Source: Accumulibacter sp036625275
GTDB taxonomy: Bacteria > Pseudomonadota > Gammaproteobacteria > Burkholderiales > Rhodocyclaceae
Direction: 5' to 3'
Length of the DNA: 13,048 nucleotides
Assembly: GCF_036625275.1 (NCBI RefSeq)
Contig: NZ_JAZKUD010000099.1
Span: 1 to 13,048, forward strand
A program made the position numbers and the translations under genes. Below the pieces are notes generated by a model, which was not told where the DNA came from, did no database searches, and worked only from the letters and a program-made list of their open reading frames with translations. Positions 6,730-13,048 of this stretch are shown one piece after another; within the stretch, counting starts at the first letter, position 1, and every line of letters begins with the position of its first letter.

Positions 6730-9700
6730 GGCCCTTCCCCTCCTTCCCGATACTGTCTGGCTGGTCTGCGGCCGTGTGCGGGGCAGTGGCTTCTCCACTC
6801 TCGGTGTGAGAGACCTCGGTTTCCCCCTTGTGGCCGAGTTTCTCGACGACGTAGAAGGTGACCGGGATGATGAAGATGGCGAGGCCGGTCGCCGCCAGCA
6901 TGCCGCCAATGACCGTGCTGCCCATCACCTGACGCGAAATGGCGCCGGCGCCACTGGCAATCGCCAATGGCACACAGCCGAGAATGAAGGCGAAGGAAGT
7001 CATCAGGATCGGCCGCAGGCGCAGTTGTGCGCCCTTCAAGGTGGCTTCGGCAAGCGACAGCTCGCCCTTCTCGTATTCCATCTTGGCAAACTCGACGATC
7101 AGGATCGCATTCTTGGCCGCCAGGCCGATCAGCATCACCAGACCGATCTGCGCATAGACGTTGTTTTCCTGCCCGCGCAGCAGCAATGCCGCGAAAGCGC
7201 CGGCGACGGCGATCGGGGTACCCAGCAGCACCGAGAACGGTAGTGACCAGCTCTCGTACTGTGCCGCCAGGATCAGGAAGACGCAGAGCAGCGAGAAGCC
7301 GAAGATGACCATCGGCGATACCCCCTGCTGTGCCCTCTGCTCCTGGTACGACATGCCGAGGTAGTCGTAGCCCATTTCACCCGGCATGGTTTCGGCGAAG
7401 ACTTCCTCGAGCGCGCGCATCACCTGCGCCGAACTGTAGCCGGGTGCGGCCGAAGCATTGATCTGGGCGCTCCGATAGAGATTGTAGCGCATCGTGAATT
7501 CCGGGCCGGCGATGTTGCGGATCGAGATCAGCGCCGACAGCGGCACCGGCTGGCCATCCTTGTTGCGCACGTAGAACTGGCCGATATTCTCGATGTTGGT
7601 GCGGTATTCGCCCTCGGCCTGGACGTAGACCTGCCACTGGCGTCCAAAGCGGTTGAAGTAATTGATGAAGCCGCTGCCGAGGAAGCTCTGCAGGGTCTTG
7701 TACACGTCGCTGATGTTGACCCCCTGCTTGAGCACCTTGTCACGATCGACGTCAATGAACAATTGCGGCACGGTCGGCCGGAAGGTGGTCGTGACGCCGG
7801 CCAATTCCGGGCGCTTTCGCGCGGCCTCGATGAACTTGCCGGTATTCTCGGCGAGGAAGGCGATGTCCTTGCCGGCACGGTCCTCGAGAATGAAGGTCGC
7901 CCCCCCTGAAACACCGACGCCCGGGATCGCCGGTGGCGGAAACGCGAAACCGATGGCACCGCTGATGCCGCCAAGGTGTCTGGTCAGTTCGGCCTTGATC
8001 GCGGCGTACTGCTCCTCCGGCTTCTTGCGCTCGGCCCAGTCTTCCAGGGTCACGAAGAAGAATGCGCTGTAGGTATTCTGTACCTGGCTCAGCATGCTGT
8101 AGCCGATCACCGTGGTCGTGTATTTGACCCCCGGCACCTTCATGATCAGCTCTTCTGCCTGGCGGGCGATTTCTGCGGTGCGCTGCAAGGAAGCCCCATC
8201 GGGGAGCTGTACCCCGGCATACACGTAGCCCTGGTCTTCATCCGGAAGGAAACCGGCGGGAACCACCTTCCCGAAGAAACCGGCGGCAGCGGCCATGCCG
8301 ACCAGAAACAGCAGACTGATCGCGCTCTTGCGGATCGCGATCCGGCAGGTTCCCACGTAACCGCCGGTGAGTCTTCCGAAGACACCGTTGAACCAGTCAT
8401 AGAATTTCTGCAACGGACCATGGCCCTTGACTTTTGGCCTGAGCAGCAGCGCGCAGAGGGCGGGGCTCAAGGTCAGTGCGTTGAACGCCGAGATGATCAC
8501 CGAAATGGCGATGGTCACCGCGAACTGCTGGTAGAGCTGGCCGGTGATGCCGGGAATGAAGGCCGTGGGCACGAAAACCGCGGCGAGGATGATAGCGATG
8601 GCGATCACCGGCCCGGTGACTTCGTCCATTGCCTTGAGCGTTGCGTCCTTGGCCGACAGTCCATGCTCGATGTGGTGCTCGACCGCCTCGACGACGACGA
8701 TGGCGTCGTCCACCACCAGACCGATCGCCAGCACCAGGCCGAATAGCGAGAGGGTGTTGATCGAGAAGCCGAACATCGGGAAGAGCATGAAGGTGCCGAC
8801 CAGCGACACCGGCACGGCGAGCAGCGGGATCAGCGTCGCGCGCCAGCCCTGCAGAAAGACGAAGACGACGATCATCACCAGCACCAGCGCTTCAAGCAGC
8901 GTGTGCTGGATCTCCTTGATGCCTTCGGTGACCGACAAGGTGGTATCGAGTGCGACGACGTAGTCGAGGTCGGGCGGAAAACCCTCCTTGATCTTTGCCA
9001 TCAACTTCTTGGCGCCACCGGCCGCATCGAGGGCATTGGCACCCGGCATCTGATAGAGCGCCACCAGGGCGGCAGGCTTGCCGTTGAGCCGCCCCTGCAT
9101 GTTGTAGGTCTGGGCGCCCAGTTCGATGCGGGCGACATCACCGACGCGGACGATCGATCCGTCGACGTTGGCACGCAGGACGACATTGGCGAACTCCTCC
9201 TCGCTCTGTAGCCGCCCCTGCGCCCGTACCGCGTAGGTAAACTCCTGCCCTGCCGGTACCGGCTCGGCGCCGATCGTTCCCGCCGGATTGACCGTATTCT
9301 GGGCGTTGATCGCGTTGACGATCTCCGGAATCGTGATGTTCAGCTTGGCCAGGACATCAGGCCGCACCCACAGGCGCATCGCGTACTGGCCGGCGCCGAA
9401 GATGGTCACGCTGGCGATTCCCTTGACCCGCGTCATCTGGTCGTTGATGTTGATGTACGCGTAATTGGCCAGAAAAATGTTGTCGTAGGTGCCGTTGGGC
9501 GAGTACAGGGCGAACATGATCAGTGGCGAAGAGGTCGACTTCTGCACCGTCACGCCGTAGTTGCGGACGTCCGATGGCAGTTGTGACTCAGCCTGCCCCT
9601 GGCGCATCTGCGCCAGCAATTGGTCGGTGTTGGCGTCCGTCGCGATGTCGAAGTTCACGGTGAGCGTCGACTGACCGTTGTTGGCGTTGATCGAAAACAT

Positions 9701-9931
9701 GTAGTTCATGTTGTCGACGCCCGACATCTGCTGCTCGATCGGGGTGGCGACTGCCTGTTCGACGGTCAGCGCGTCGGCGCCGGTGTAGGTGCTGTTGACC
9801 TTGATCTCCGGCGGCACGATGTTCGGAAACTGCGCGATCGGCAGGCCCGCCATGGCGACCAGGCCGACGATGGTCATCAGGATCGAAATGACCATGGCGA
9901 CGATCGGCCGGTTGATGAAGAACTTGGACAT
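6722..9931 (-). CDS. RND multidrug efflux pump, inner membrane subunit (HAE-1, AcrB/MexB-like)
   Basis: This 1069-residue protein is the proton-driven inner membrane pump and has the full expected length. It begins MSKFFINRPI with the first membrane helix at about 10-30, then a large periplasmic loop starting QFPNIVPPEI. The helix 2-6 bundle spans about 340-500 and contains GLVVDDA with Asp408 and Asp409, the proton-relay pair. A second periplasmic loop and the helix 8-12 bundle (from about 873) follow. GLAAKNAILIVEF places Lys940 at the same position as the essential lysine of AcrB. The relay is thus intact. The C-terminal 40 residues after the last helix are hydrophilic and unremarkable. 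It starts 6 bases after the adaptor stop codon, with AAGGA overlapping the adaptor end. The subfamily suggests drugs, solvents or other amphiphiles as cargo, but the substrate cannot be read from the sequence. Confidence 0.96.
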   Translation of the reverse strand: MSKFFINRPIVAMVISILMTIVGLVAMAGLPIAQFPNIVPPEIKVNSTYTGADALTVEQAVATPIEQQMSGVDNMNYMFSINANNGQSTLTVNFDIATDANTDQLLAQMRQGQAESQLPSDVRNYGVTVQKSTSSPLIMFALYSPNGTYDNIFLANYAYININDQMTRVKGIASVTIFGAGQYAMRLWVRPDVLAKLNITIPEIVNAINAQNTVNPAGTIGAEPVPAGQEFTYAVRAQGRLQSEEEFANVVLRANVDGSIVRVGDVARIELGAQTYNMQGRLNGKPAALVALYQMPGANALDAAGGAKKLMAKIKEGFPPDLDYVVALDTTLSVTEGIKEIQHTLLEALVLVMIVVFVFLQGWRATLIPLLAVPVSLVGTFMLFPMFGFSINTLSLFGLVLAIGLVVDDAIVVVEAVEHHIEHGLSAKDATLKAMDEVTGPVIAIAIILAAVFVPTAFIPGITGQLYQQFAVTIAISVIISAFNALTLSPALCALLLRPKVKGHGPLQKFYDWFNGVFGRLTGGYVGTCRIAIRKSAISLLFLVGMAAAAGFFGKVVPAGFLPDEDQGYVYAGVQLPDGASLQRTAEIARQAEELIMKVPGVKYTTTVIGYSMLSQVQNTYSAFFFVTLEDWAERKKPEEQYAAIKAELTRHLGGISGAIGFAFPPPAIPGVGVSGGATFILEDRAGKDIAFLAENTGKFIEAARKRPELAGVTTTFRPTVPQLFIDVDRDKVLKQGVNISDVYKTLQSFLGSGFINYFNRFGRQWQVYVQAEGEYRTNIENIGQFYVRNKDGQPVPLSALISIRNIAGPEFTMRYNLYRSAQINASAAPGYSSAQVMRALEEVFAETMPGEMGYDYLGMSYQEQRAQQGVSPMVIFGFSLLCVFLILAAQYESWSLPFSVLLGTPIAVAGAFAALLLRGQENNVYAQIGLVMLIGLAAKNAILIVEFAKMEYEKGELSLAEATLKGAQLRLRPILMTSFAFILGCVPLAIASGAGAISRQVMGSTVIGGMLAATGLAIFIIPVTFYVVEKLGHKGETEVSHTESGEATAPHTAADQPDSIGKEGKGHA

Positions 9932-9937
9932 GGTCGC

Positions 9938-11164
9938 TCAATCCTTGGCGGCTGGCGCAGGGGCCGCCGGTTTCTCGGCCGGCCTGGCCGGGTCTGCTGC
10001 GGCCGCTGGCGCTGCCGGGACAAAGGGCTTGGGATTCACGGTCATTCCCGGCCTGACTTTCTGGGTGCCTTCGGCGATGATCTGGTCGCCTGGCTGCAGG
10101 CCCTTGCTGATGATCCACTCCGAAGCAATCCGTTCACCGACCGTCACCGGCCGGACATCGGCCTTGTGGTCGGCGCCGACGACCGCCACCAGGTACTTGC
10201 CCTGCATTTCGGTGACGGCTCGCTGGGGCACCAGCAGCGCGCCCTTCTCAACCGACATCGTGGCGCGGATCTTGCCGTACTGGCCAGGACGCAGCAGGTT
10301 GTCCGGATTGGCAAACAGGGCTGCGACCTTGAAGGTTCCCGTCGTCGGATCGACCTGCCGGTTGAGTACTGCAACCTTGCCCTGATGCGGGTAGATCGAC
10401 CCGTCCACCAGGATCAGTTGCAAGGGGACATGCTCCGTCTTTTTGCCGGCGGCAGCGGCGGCCGCCGCGACTTTGAGGTATTCGCGTTCGCTGATGTTGA
10501 AGTAAACCTTGATCGGATCGACGGTCGACACCGTCGTCAGTTCGGTCTGCATGCTCGGGCTGAGGAGATCGCCGATCTGGGCCTTGGCGATGCCGGCGAT
10601 GCCGGTGACCGGCGAAGTGATGCGGGTGAAACCGAGGTTGAGTTTGGCCGTCTTGAGCGACGCCTCGGCGGCTTCAAGCGACGCCTTGGCCGAGAGATCG
10701 GCGCCGGTGGCGTCGTCGAGATCCTTCTGGCTGACGGCGTTCATCGCCGCCAGGGGCTTGATGCGGGCGAGGTTGGCGCGGGTCGTTTCATAACGCGCCG
10801 CCTGCTGGGCACGCAGTCCTTTCGCCTCTTCGACAGCGGCCTCGAACGTGCGCGGGTCGATCTCGAAAAGGGGCTGGCCCTGCTTCACCAGATCTCCTTC
10901 GCGGTAGTTCTGCCTGATCAGGTAGCCGGTGACCTGCGGACGGATGACGGCATTGACGTTGCCGTCCAGCGAGCCGATCCATTCCATGTGGATCGGTACG
11001 TCCCTCTGCGAAACGGTGACGAGTTCGACGACCGGCGCCGCTGGCGGTGCTGCCTTTTGCTTCTCGCAGGCAGCGGTCAGCAGCAGCACGGCGCTGGCCA
11101 GACCGGCGAGTACGCACCTGTAAACCCGATCTGTGGAGATGAAAGGGGACGGGATAGACCTCAT
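9938..11164 (-). CDS. RND efflux periplasmic adaptor (membrane fusion) lipoprotein
   Basis: This complete 408-residue adaptor links the inner membrane pump to the outer membrane duct. The signal peptide ends in LLLTAA-C with Cys33 as the likely lipid-modified residue. The barrel-sandwich half GYLIRQNYREGDLVKQGQPLFEIDPR is at 80-105. An alpha-helical hairpin spans about 107-175, and FTRITSPVTGIAG begins the return of the lipoyl domain. Beta-barrel and membrane-proximal parts follow, with VDPTTGTFKVAALFANPDNLLRPGQYG at 271-297. A run of seven alanines (233-239) and a Pro/Ala-rich tail from about 383 are local oddities. An AGGAG site lies 5 bases before the ATG. It is the first gene of the efflux operon, preceded by a long non-coding stretch, so the promoter should be there. 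No TetR-, MarR- or LysR-type regulator gene is visible nearby. Confidence 0.94.
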   Translation of the reverse strand: MRSIPSPFISTDRVYRCVLAGLASAVLLLTAACEKQKAAPPAAPVVELVTVSQRDVPIHMEWIGSLDGNVNAVIRPQVTGYLIRQNYREGDLVKQGQPLFEIDPRTFEAAVEEAKGLRAQQAARYETTRANLARIKPLAAMNAVSQKDLDDATGADLSAKASLEAAEASLKTAKLNLGFTRITSPVTGIAGIAKAQIGDLLSPSMQTELTTVSTVDPIKVYFNISEREYLKVAAAAAAAGKKTEHVPLQLILVDGSIYPHQGKVAVLNRQVDPTTGTFKVAALFANPDNLLRPGQYGKIRATMSVEKGALLVPQRAVTEMQGKYLVAVVGADHKADVRPVTVGERIASEWIISKGLQPGDQIIAEGTQKVRPGMTVNPKPFVPAAPAAAADPARPAEKPAAPAPAAKD

Positions 11165-11472
11165 GGCGGCTCCTGCTGGGCGAAAGTGGGTGTGGCGGGT
11201 GGTGGGTCAATGTGTAAGTCGCGTGATCGTGATCAAACCAAGCATCGATCATCCTGGAGCGTCATGGCCTCCTCCATTCGGCCGGGCGACGGCCCGCAGT
11301 GGATTCATTATGGGTCAAGTAGGGCGTGTAATCCAGCGTCTCCGTCTGCTGATCGAGTGTCGCGTTGAATCCAGGGATTGAAATCAGTGATCTCCCCCCA
11401 TTGGCGGAGGTTGGAGGAGAGGGCAACGGTCATGACTTTCATGATCGGAGGTGCCTGGAAAAGTCATGACCG
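11165..11472. promoter_or_regulatory. Intergenic region upstream of the efflux operon
   Basis: About 310 bases separate the ABC permease stop codon from the adaptor start. No reading frame in it looks real. It holds a perfect 12-base dyad at 11224-11235, a short GC-rich 5-bp stem near 11284-11297, and the inverted repeat at its right end. On the minus strand a CATAAT box near 11306-11311 could be a -10 element, but the matching -35 is poor, so I do not assign a promoter. By its position this stretch should carry the promoter and operator of the efflux genes. Confidence 0.5.
11224..11235. promoter_or_regulatory. Operator-like dyad upstream of the efflux operon
   Basis: TGATCGTGATCA is a dyad with 5-base arms around a 2-base centre, located 60-71 bases upstream of the adaptor start codon. 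Another GATC lies at 11247-11250. The position suits a regulator site, but the motif is short and I recognise no specific regulator family for it. Confidence 0.3.
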
Positions 11473-11474
11473 TT
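11425..11474. repeat. 15-bp perfect inverted repeat at the end of the ABC permease
   Basis: AACGGTCATGACTTT (11425-11439) and AAAGTCATGACCGTT (11460-11474) are exact reverse complements separated by 20 bases. The right arm overlaps the permease TAA stop. Each arm contains the 8-base palindrome GTCATGAC. As RNA it would form a long stem just after the ABC operon and could act as a message end or stabiliser; there is no clear T-run, so a factor-independent terminator is doubtful. It could instead be a paired protein-binding site. Confidence 0.7.
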
Positions 11475-12603
11475 AGTCCAGCGTTCGGCGAAAGGTTTTC
11501 AGACCGACGCCGAGGACCACCACGATGAAGGCGAGGATCGGCCAGACCTGCTCCCAGAGCATGTCGACGCCGTTGCCCTTGAGCAAGATGCCGCGCACCA
11601 GGAGCAGGAAATGCGTCAGCGGCAGAAGGTTGCCGATCACCTGCGCCCATTCCGGCATGCCGCGGAAGGGAAACATGAAGCCGGAGAGCAGCATCGACGG
11701 CAGAAAGAAAAAGAAGGTCATCTGCATGGCCTGCAACTGGTTGCGGGCAATCGAGCTGAAAGTGATGCCGAGCGTCAGGTTGGCGCAGATGAACAGCAGC
11801 ACCACTGCGTAGAGCAGCAGCAAGCTGCCGTGCATCGGTACGTCGAAGAGCCAGCGCGCCGCGAGCAGGATCAGCGTGACCTGCACCAGACCGATCAGGA
11901 TGTACGGAACGATCTTGCCGGTCATCACCTCGATGGGGGTAGCCGGCGTCGCGAGAAGGTTCTCGAAGGTGCCGCGTTCGCGCTCGCGGGTCATCGCCAG
12001 ACCGGTCATCAGGACCATGGTCATGGTCAGGATGACACCGAGCAGCCCCGGCACGACGTTGTAGGCAGTGATCCCCTCGGGGTTGTAGCGGCGATGGATG
12101 CGCAGTTCGACCGGCGGCGTCGGCACGCGTTGCAGCCCCGGCAAGTCGGGGGCGAAGACCTCGATGCCGAGACTCTTGAGCACCGAGATGGCGCCGCCAG
12201 TGGCCATCGGATCGGTGGCGTCGGCTTCGACCAGCAGCGTCGGACTCCGGCCGCGCACCAGATCGCGATGGAAACCGGGCGGGAAGGTGACGACGAACTG
12301 CACCTTGCTGCGCTCGAGGAGTTCGCTGGCCTGATGCTCGTCGACCTGGCCGACGATCCGGAAATAGTCGCTGTTGGCCATGGCGGCAACGTAGGCGCGC
12401 GCGAAAGGGCCGGGGTCGGCCATGACCACGGCGGTCGGCAGGTGTTTCGGGTCGGAATTGATCGCAAATCCGAAGAGCAGGAGCTGGATGATCGGGATGC
12501 CGACGATCATCCCGAAGGTTAGCCGGTCGCGCTTCAACTGGATGAATTCCTTGAGCAGGATGCCAACCCAGCGGGAAAAAGAGAAACGGGAGAAATGTTC
12601 CAT
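11473..12603 (-). CDS. ABC-2 type transporter permease (YhhJ/YbhR-like)
   Basis: This complete 376-residue inner membrane protein is the permease of an ABC exporter. One membrane helix lies at about 30-48 (FGMIVGIPIIQLLLFGFAI). A large extracytoplasmic segment of about 130 residues follows, then RRYNPEG near 183 and a block of five helices from about 187 to the C-terminus. The cytoplasmic motif TRERERGTFENLLATPATPIEV between helices 2 and 3 is the coupling region typical of ABC-2 permeases. It starts 4 bases after the stop codon of the ATPase gene, so the two are cotranscribed. In related operons a HlyD-type adaptor and a fused or second ATPase lie upstream, which here would be outside the window. 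Substrate unknown; drug, dye or lipid-like molecules are family precedents only. Confidence 0.92.
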   Translation of the reverse strand: MEHFSRFSFSRWVGILLKEFIQLKRDRLTFGMIVGIPIIQLLLFGFAINSDPKHLPTAVVMADPGPFARAYVAAMANSDYFRIVGQVDEHQASELLERSKVQFVVTFPPGFHRDLVRGRSPTLLVEADATDPMATGGAISVLKSLGIEVFAPDLPGLQRVPTPPVELRIHRRYNPEGITAYNVVPGLLGVILTMTMVLMTGLAMTRERERGTFENLLATPATPIEVMTGKIVPYILIGLVQVTLILLAARWLFDVPMHGSLLLLYAVVLLFICANLTLGITFSSIARNQLQAMQMTFFFFLPSMLLSGFMFPFRGMPEWAQVIGNLLPLTHFLLLVRGILLKGNGVDMLWEQVWPILAFIVVVLGVGLKTFRRTLD

Positions 12604-12607
12604 GCGC

Positions 12608-13048
12608 TCAGCCGGCGAAGGGGTCCTGGGCGTTCTGCATGAGGTGGATGAAAGCGTCCTCGAGCGACGGCGTCACGGCGGCGATGCGCACCGCGCTGGC
12701 CTGCGAGAGCGTCTGCAGGCTCGCCTGCAGGCAGGCTCCGTCCTGGCCGCTGACATGCAGCGTCGCGCCGAAGCTTGCCACCTGGTCGACACCCGCCATC
12801 CCGCGCAGCTCTTCGGCCAGGCGGTGGATGCCATCGCCGCTGACTTCCCAAGTGTTCAGACGGCAACTGGCGACGATCTCGCTGGCGGTGCCGGTGGCCA
12901 ACAGGCTGCCGTAAGCGATGTAGGCCAGACGGTGGCAGCGTTCGGCTTCGTCCATGTAGTGAGTGGACACCAGGATGGTGATCCCGGCGGTGGAAAGGCG
13001 ATGGATTTCCTCCCAGAAATCGCGCCGTGCCTTGGGATCGACGCCAGC
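12608..13048 (-). CDS. ABC transporter ATP-binding protein, C-terminal part (start outside window)
   Basis: Only the last 146 codons are present; the frame is open to the right edge. The visible part begins AGVDPKARRDFWEEI, the D-loop region that follows Walker B. ITILVSTHYMDEAERCHRLAYI follows and contains the switch histidine (H-loop). The tail after GSLLATGTASEIV is the accessory C-terminal domain common in drug- and export-type ATPases (CcmA/YbhF class). Walker A, Q-loop, signature motif and Walker B must lie beyond the edge, so activity and whether it is a single or fused double ATPase cannot be judged. It energises the permease encoded 4 bases downstream. Confidence 0.9.
   Translation of the reverse strand, partial: AGVDPKARRDFWEEIHRLSTAGITILVSTHYMDEAERCHRLAYIAYGSLLATGTASEIVASCRLNTWEVSGDGIHRLAEELRGMAGVDQVASFGATLHVSGQDGACLQASLQTLSQASAVRIAAVTPSLEDAFIHLMQNAQDPFAG

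Noticed and set aside
5620..6861. Plus-strand open frame of about 410 codons opposite the outer membrane factor
   Set aside because: It is an antisense shadow; the minus strand carries the lipobox and family motifs.
6730..6909. 60-codon upstream extension of the outer membrane lipoprotein
   Set aside because: It overlaps the pump gene and is Arg/Ser/Pro-rich with no signal peptide. The internal ATG has a strong ribosome site and begins a lipoprotein signal.
9620..11368. Long plus-strand open frame (about 580 codons) opposite the adaptor and pump start
   Set aside because: It is antisense to two well-supported genes, shows no family motif and is His/Arg/Gly/Asp-rich, as expected for the shadow of high-GC coding DNA.
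11425..11474. Classical rho-independent terminator after the ABC operon
   Set aside because: The stem is good, but no U-tract follows on the minus strand and the loop is long, so it is listed only as an inverted repeat.
11384..11650. Small minus-strand open frame crossing the permease end and the intergenic region
   Set aside because: Most of it is out of frame with the permease, and its translation is Arg/Gly/Pro-rich with no motif.
1..13048. tRNA, rRNA or CRISPR array
   Set aside because: No cloverleaf, ribosomal RNA segment or regularly spaced direct repeat was noticed on reading both strands.

Overview
The window is high-GC chromosomal DNA from a Gram-negative proteobacterium. Evidence for a double membrane is a complete tripartite RND efflux set with two lipoproteins. 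The pairing of a class I PPK2 with an amylomaltase, and the general codon style, would fit a betaproteobacterium of the Rhodocyclaceae type (for example a polyphosphate-accumulating lineage such as Accumulibacter). That placement is an inference, not something the sequence proves. Every convincing gene is on the minus strand, so transcription runs from the right edge to the left.

Right part (13048 to 11473): the C-terminal end of an ABC transporter ATPase is followed after 4 bases by a complete ABC-2 type permease. A 15-bp perfect inverted repeat lies at the permease stop codon. A gene-free stretch of about 310 bases (11165-11472) follows and presumably holds the promoter of the next operon.

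Centre (11164 to 2803): five complete genes follow with gaps of 6, -8, 36 and 39 bases: an RND periplasmic adaptor lipoprotein, an HAE-1 type RND pump, a NodT/OprM-type outer membrane lipoprotein, polyphosphate kinase 2 and 4-alpha-glucanotransferase (MalQ). The first three form one efflux machine. PPK2 and MalQ are polyphosphate and glycogen/maltodextrin enzymes. Their spacing suggests that they can be read from the efflux transcript, which is an unusual combination.

Left part (2802 to 1): mobile-element debris follows malQ. It consists of a REP-like hairpin, a fragment of an IS1634-type transposase, and a decayed IS3-family transposase with a nonsense codon and two frameshifts. The IS3 3' tail carries a 21-bp-arm perfect palindrome, and one recognisable IS end is present. 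Beyond it is the N-terminal half of a DUF4011-type superfamily 1 helicase that runs off the window, with a probable single-base frameshift close to the edge. This segment looks like an accessory or genomic-island edge. No tRNA, rRNA or CRISPR array was seen.
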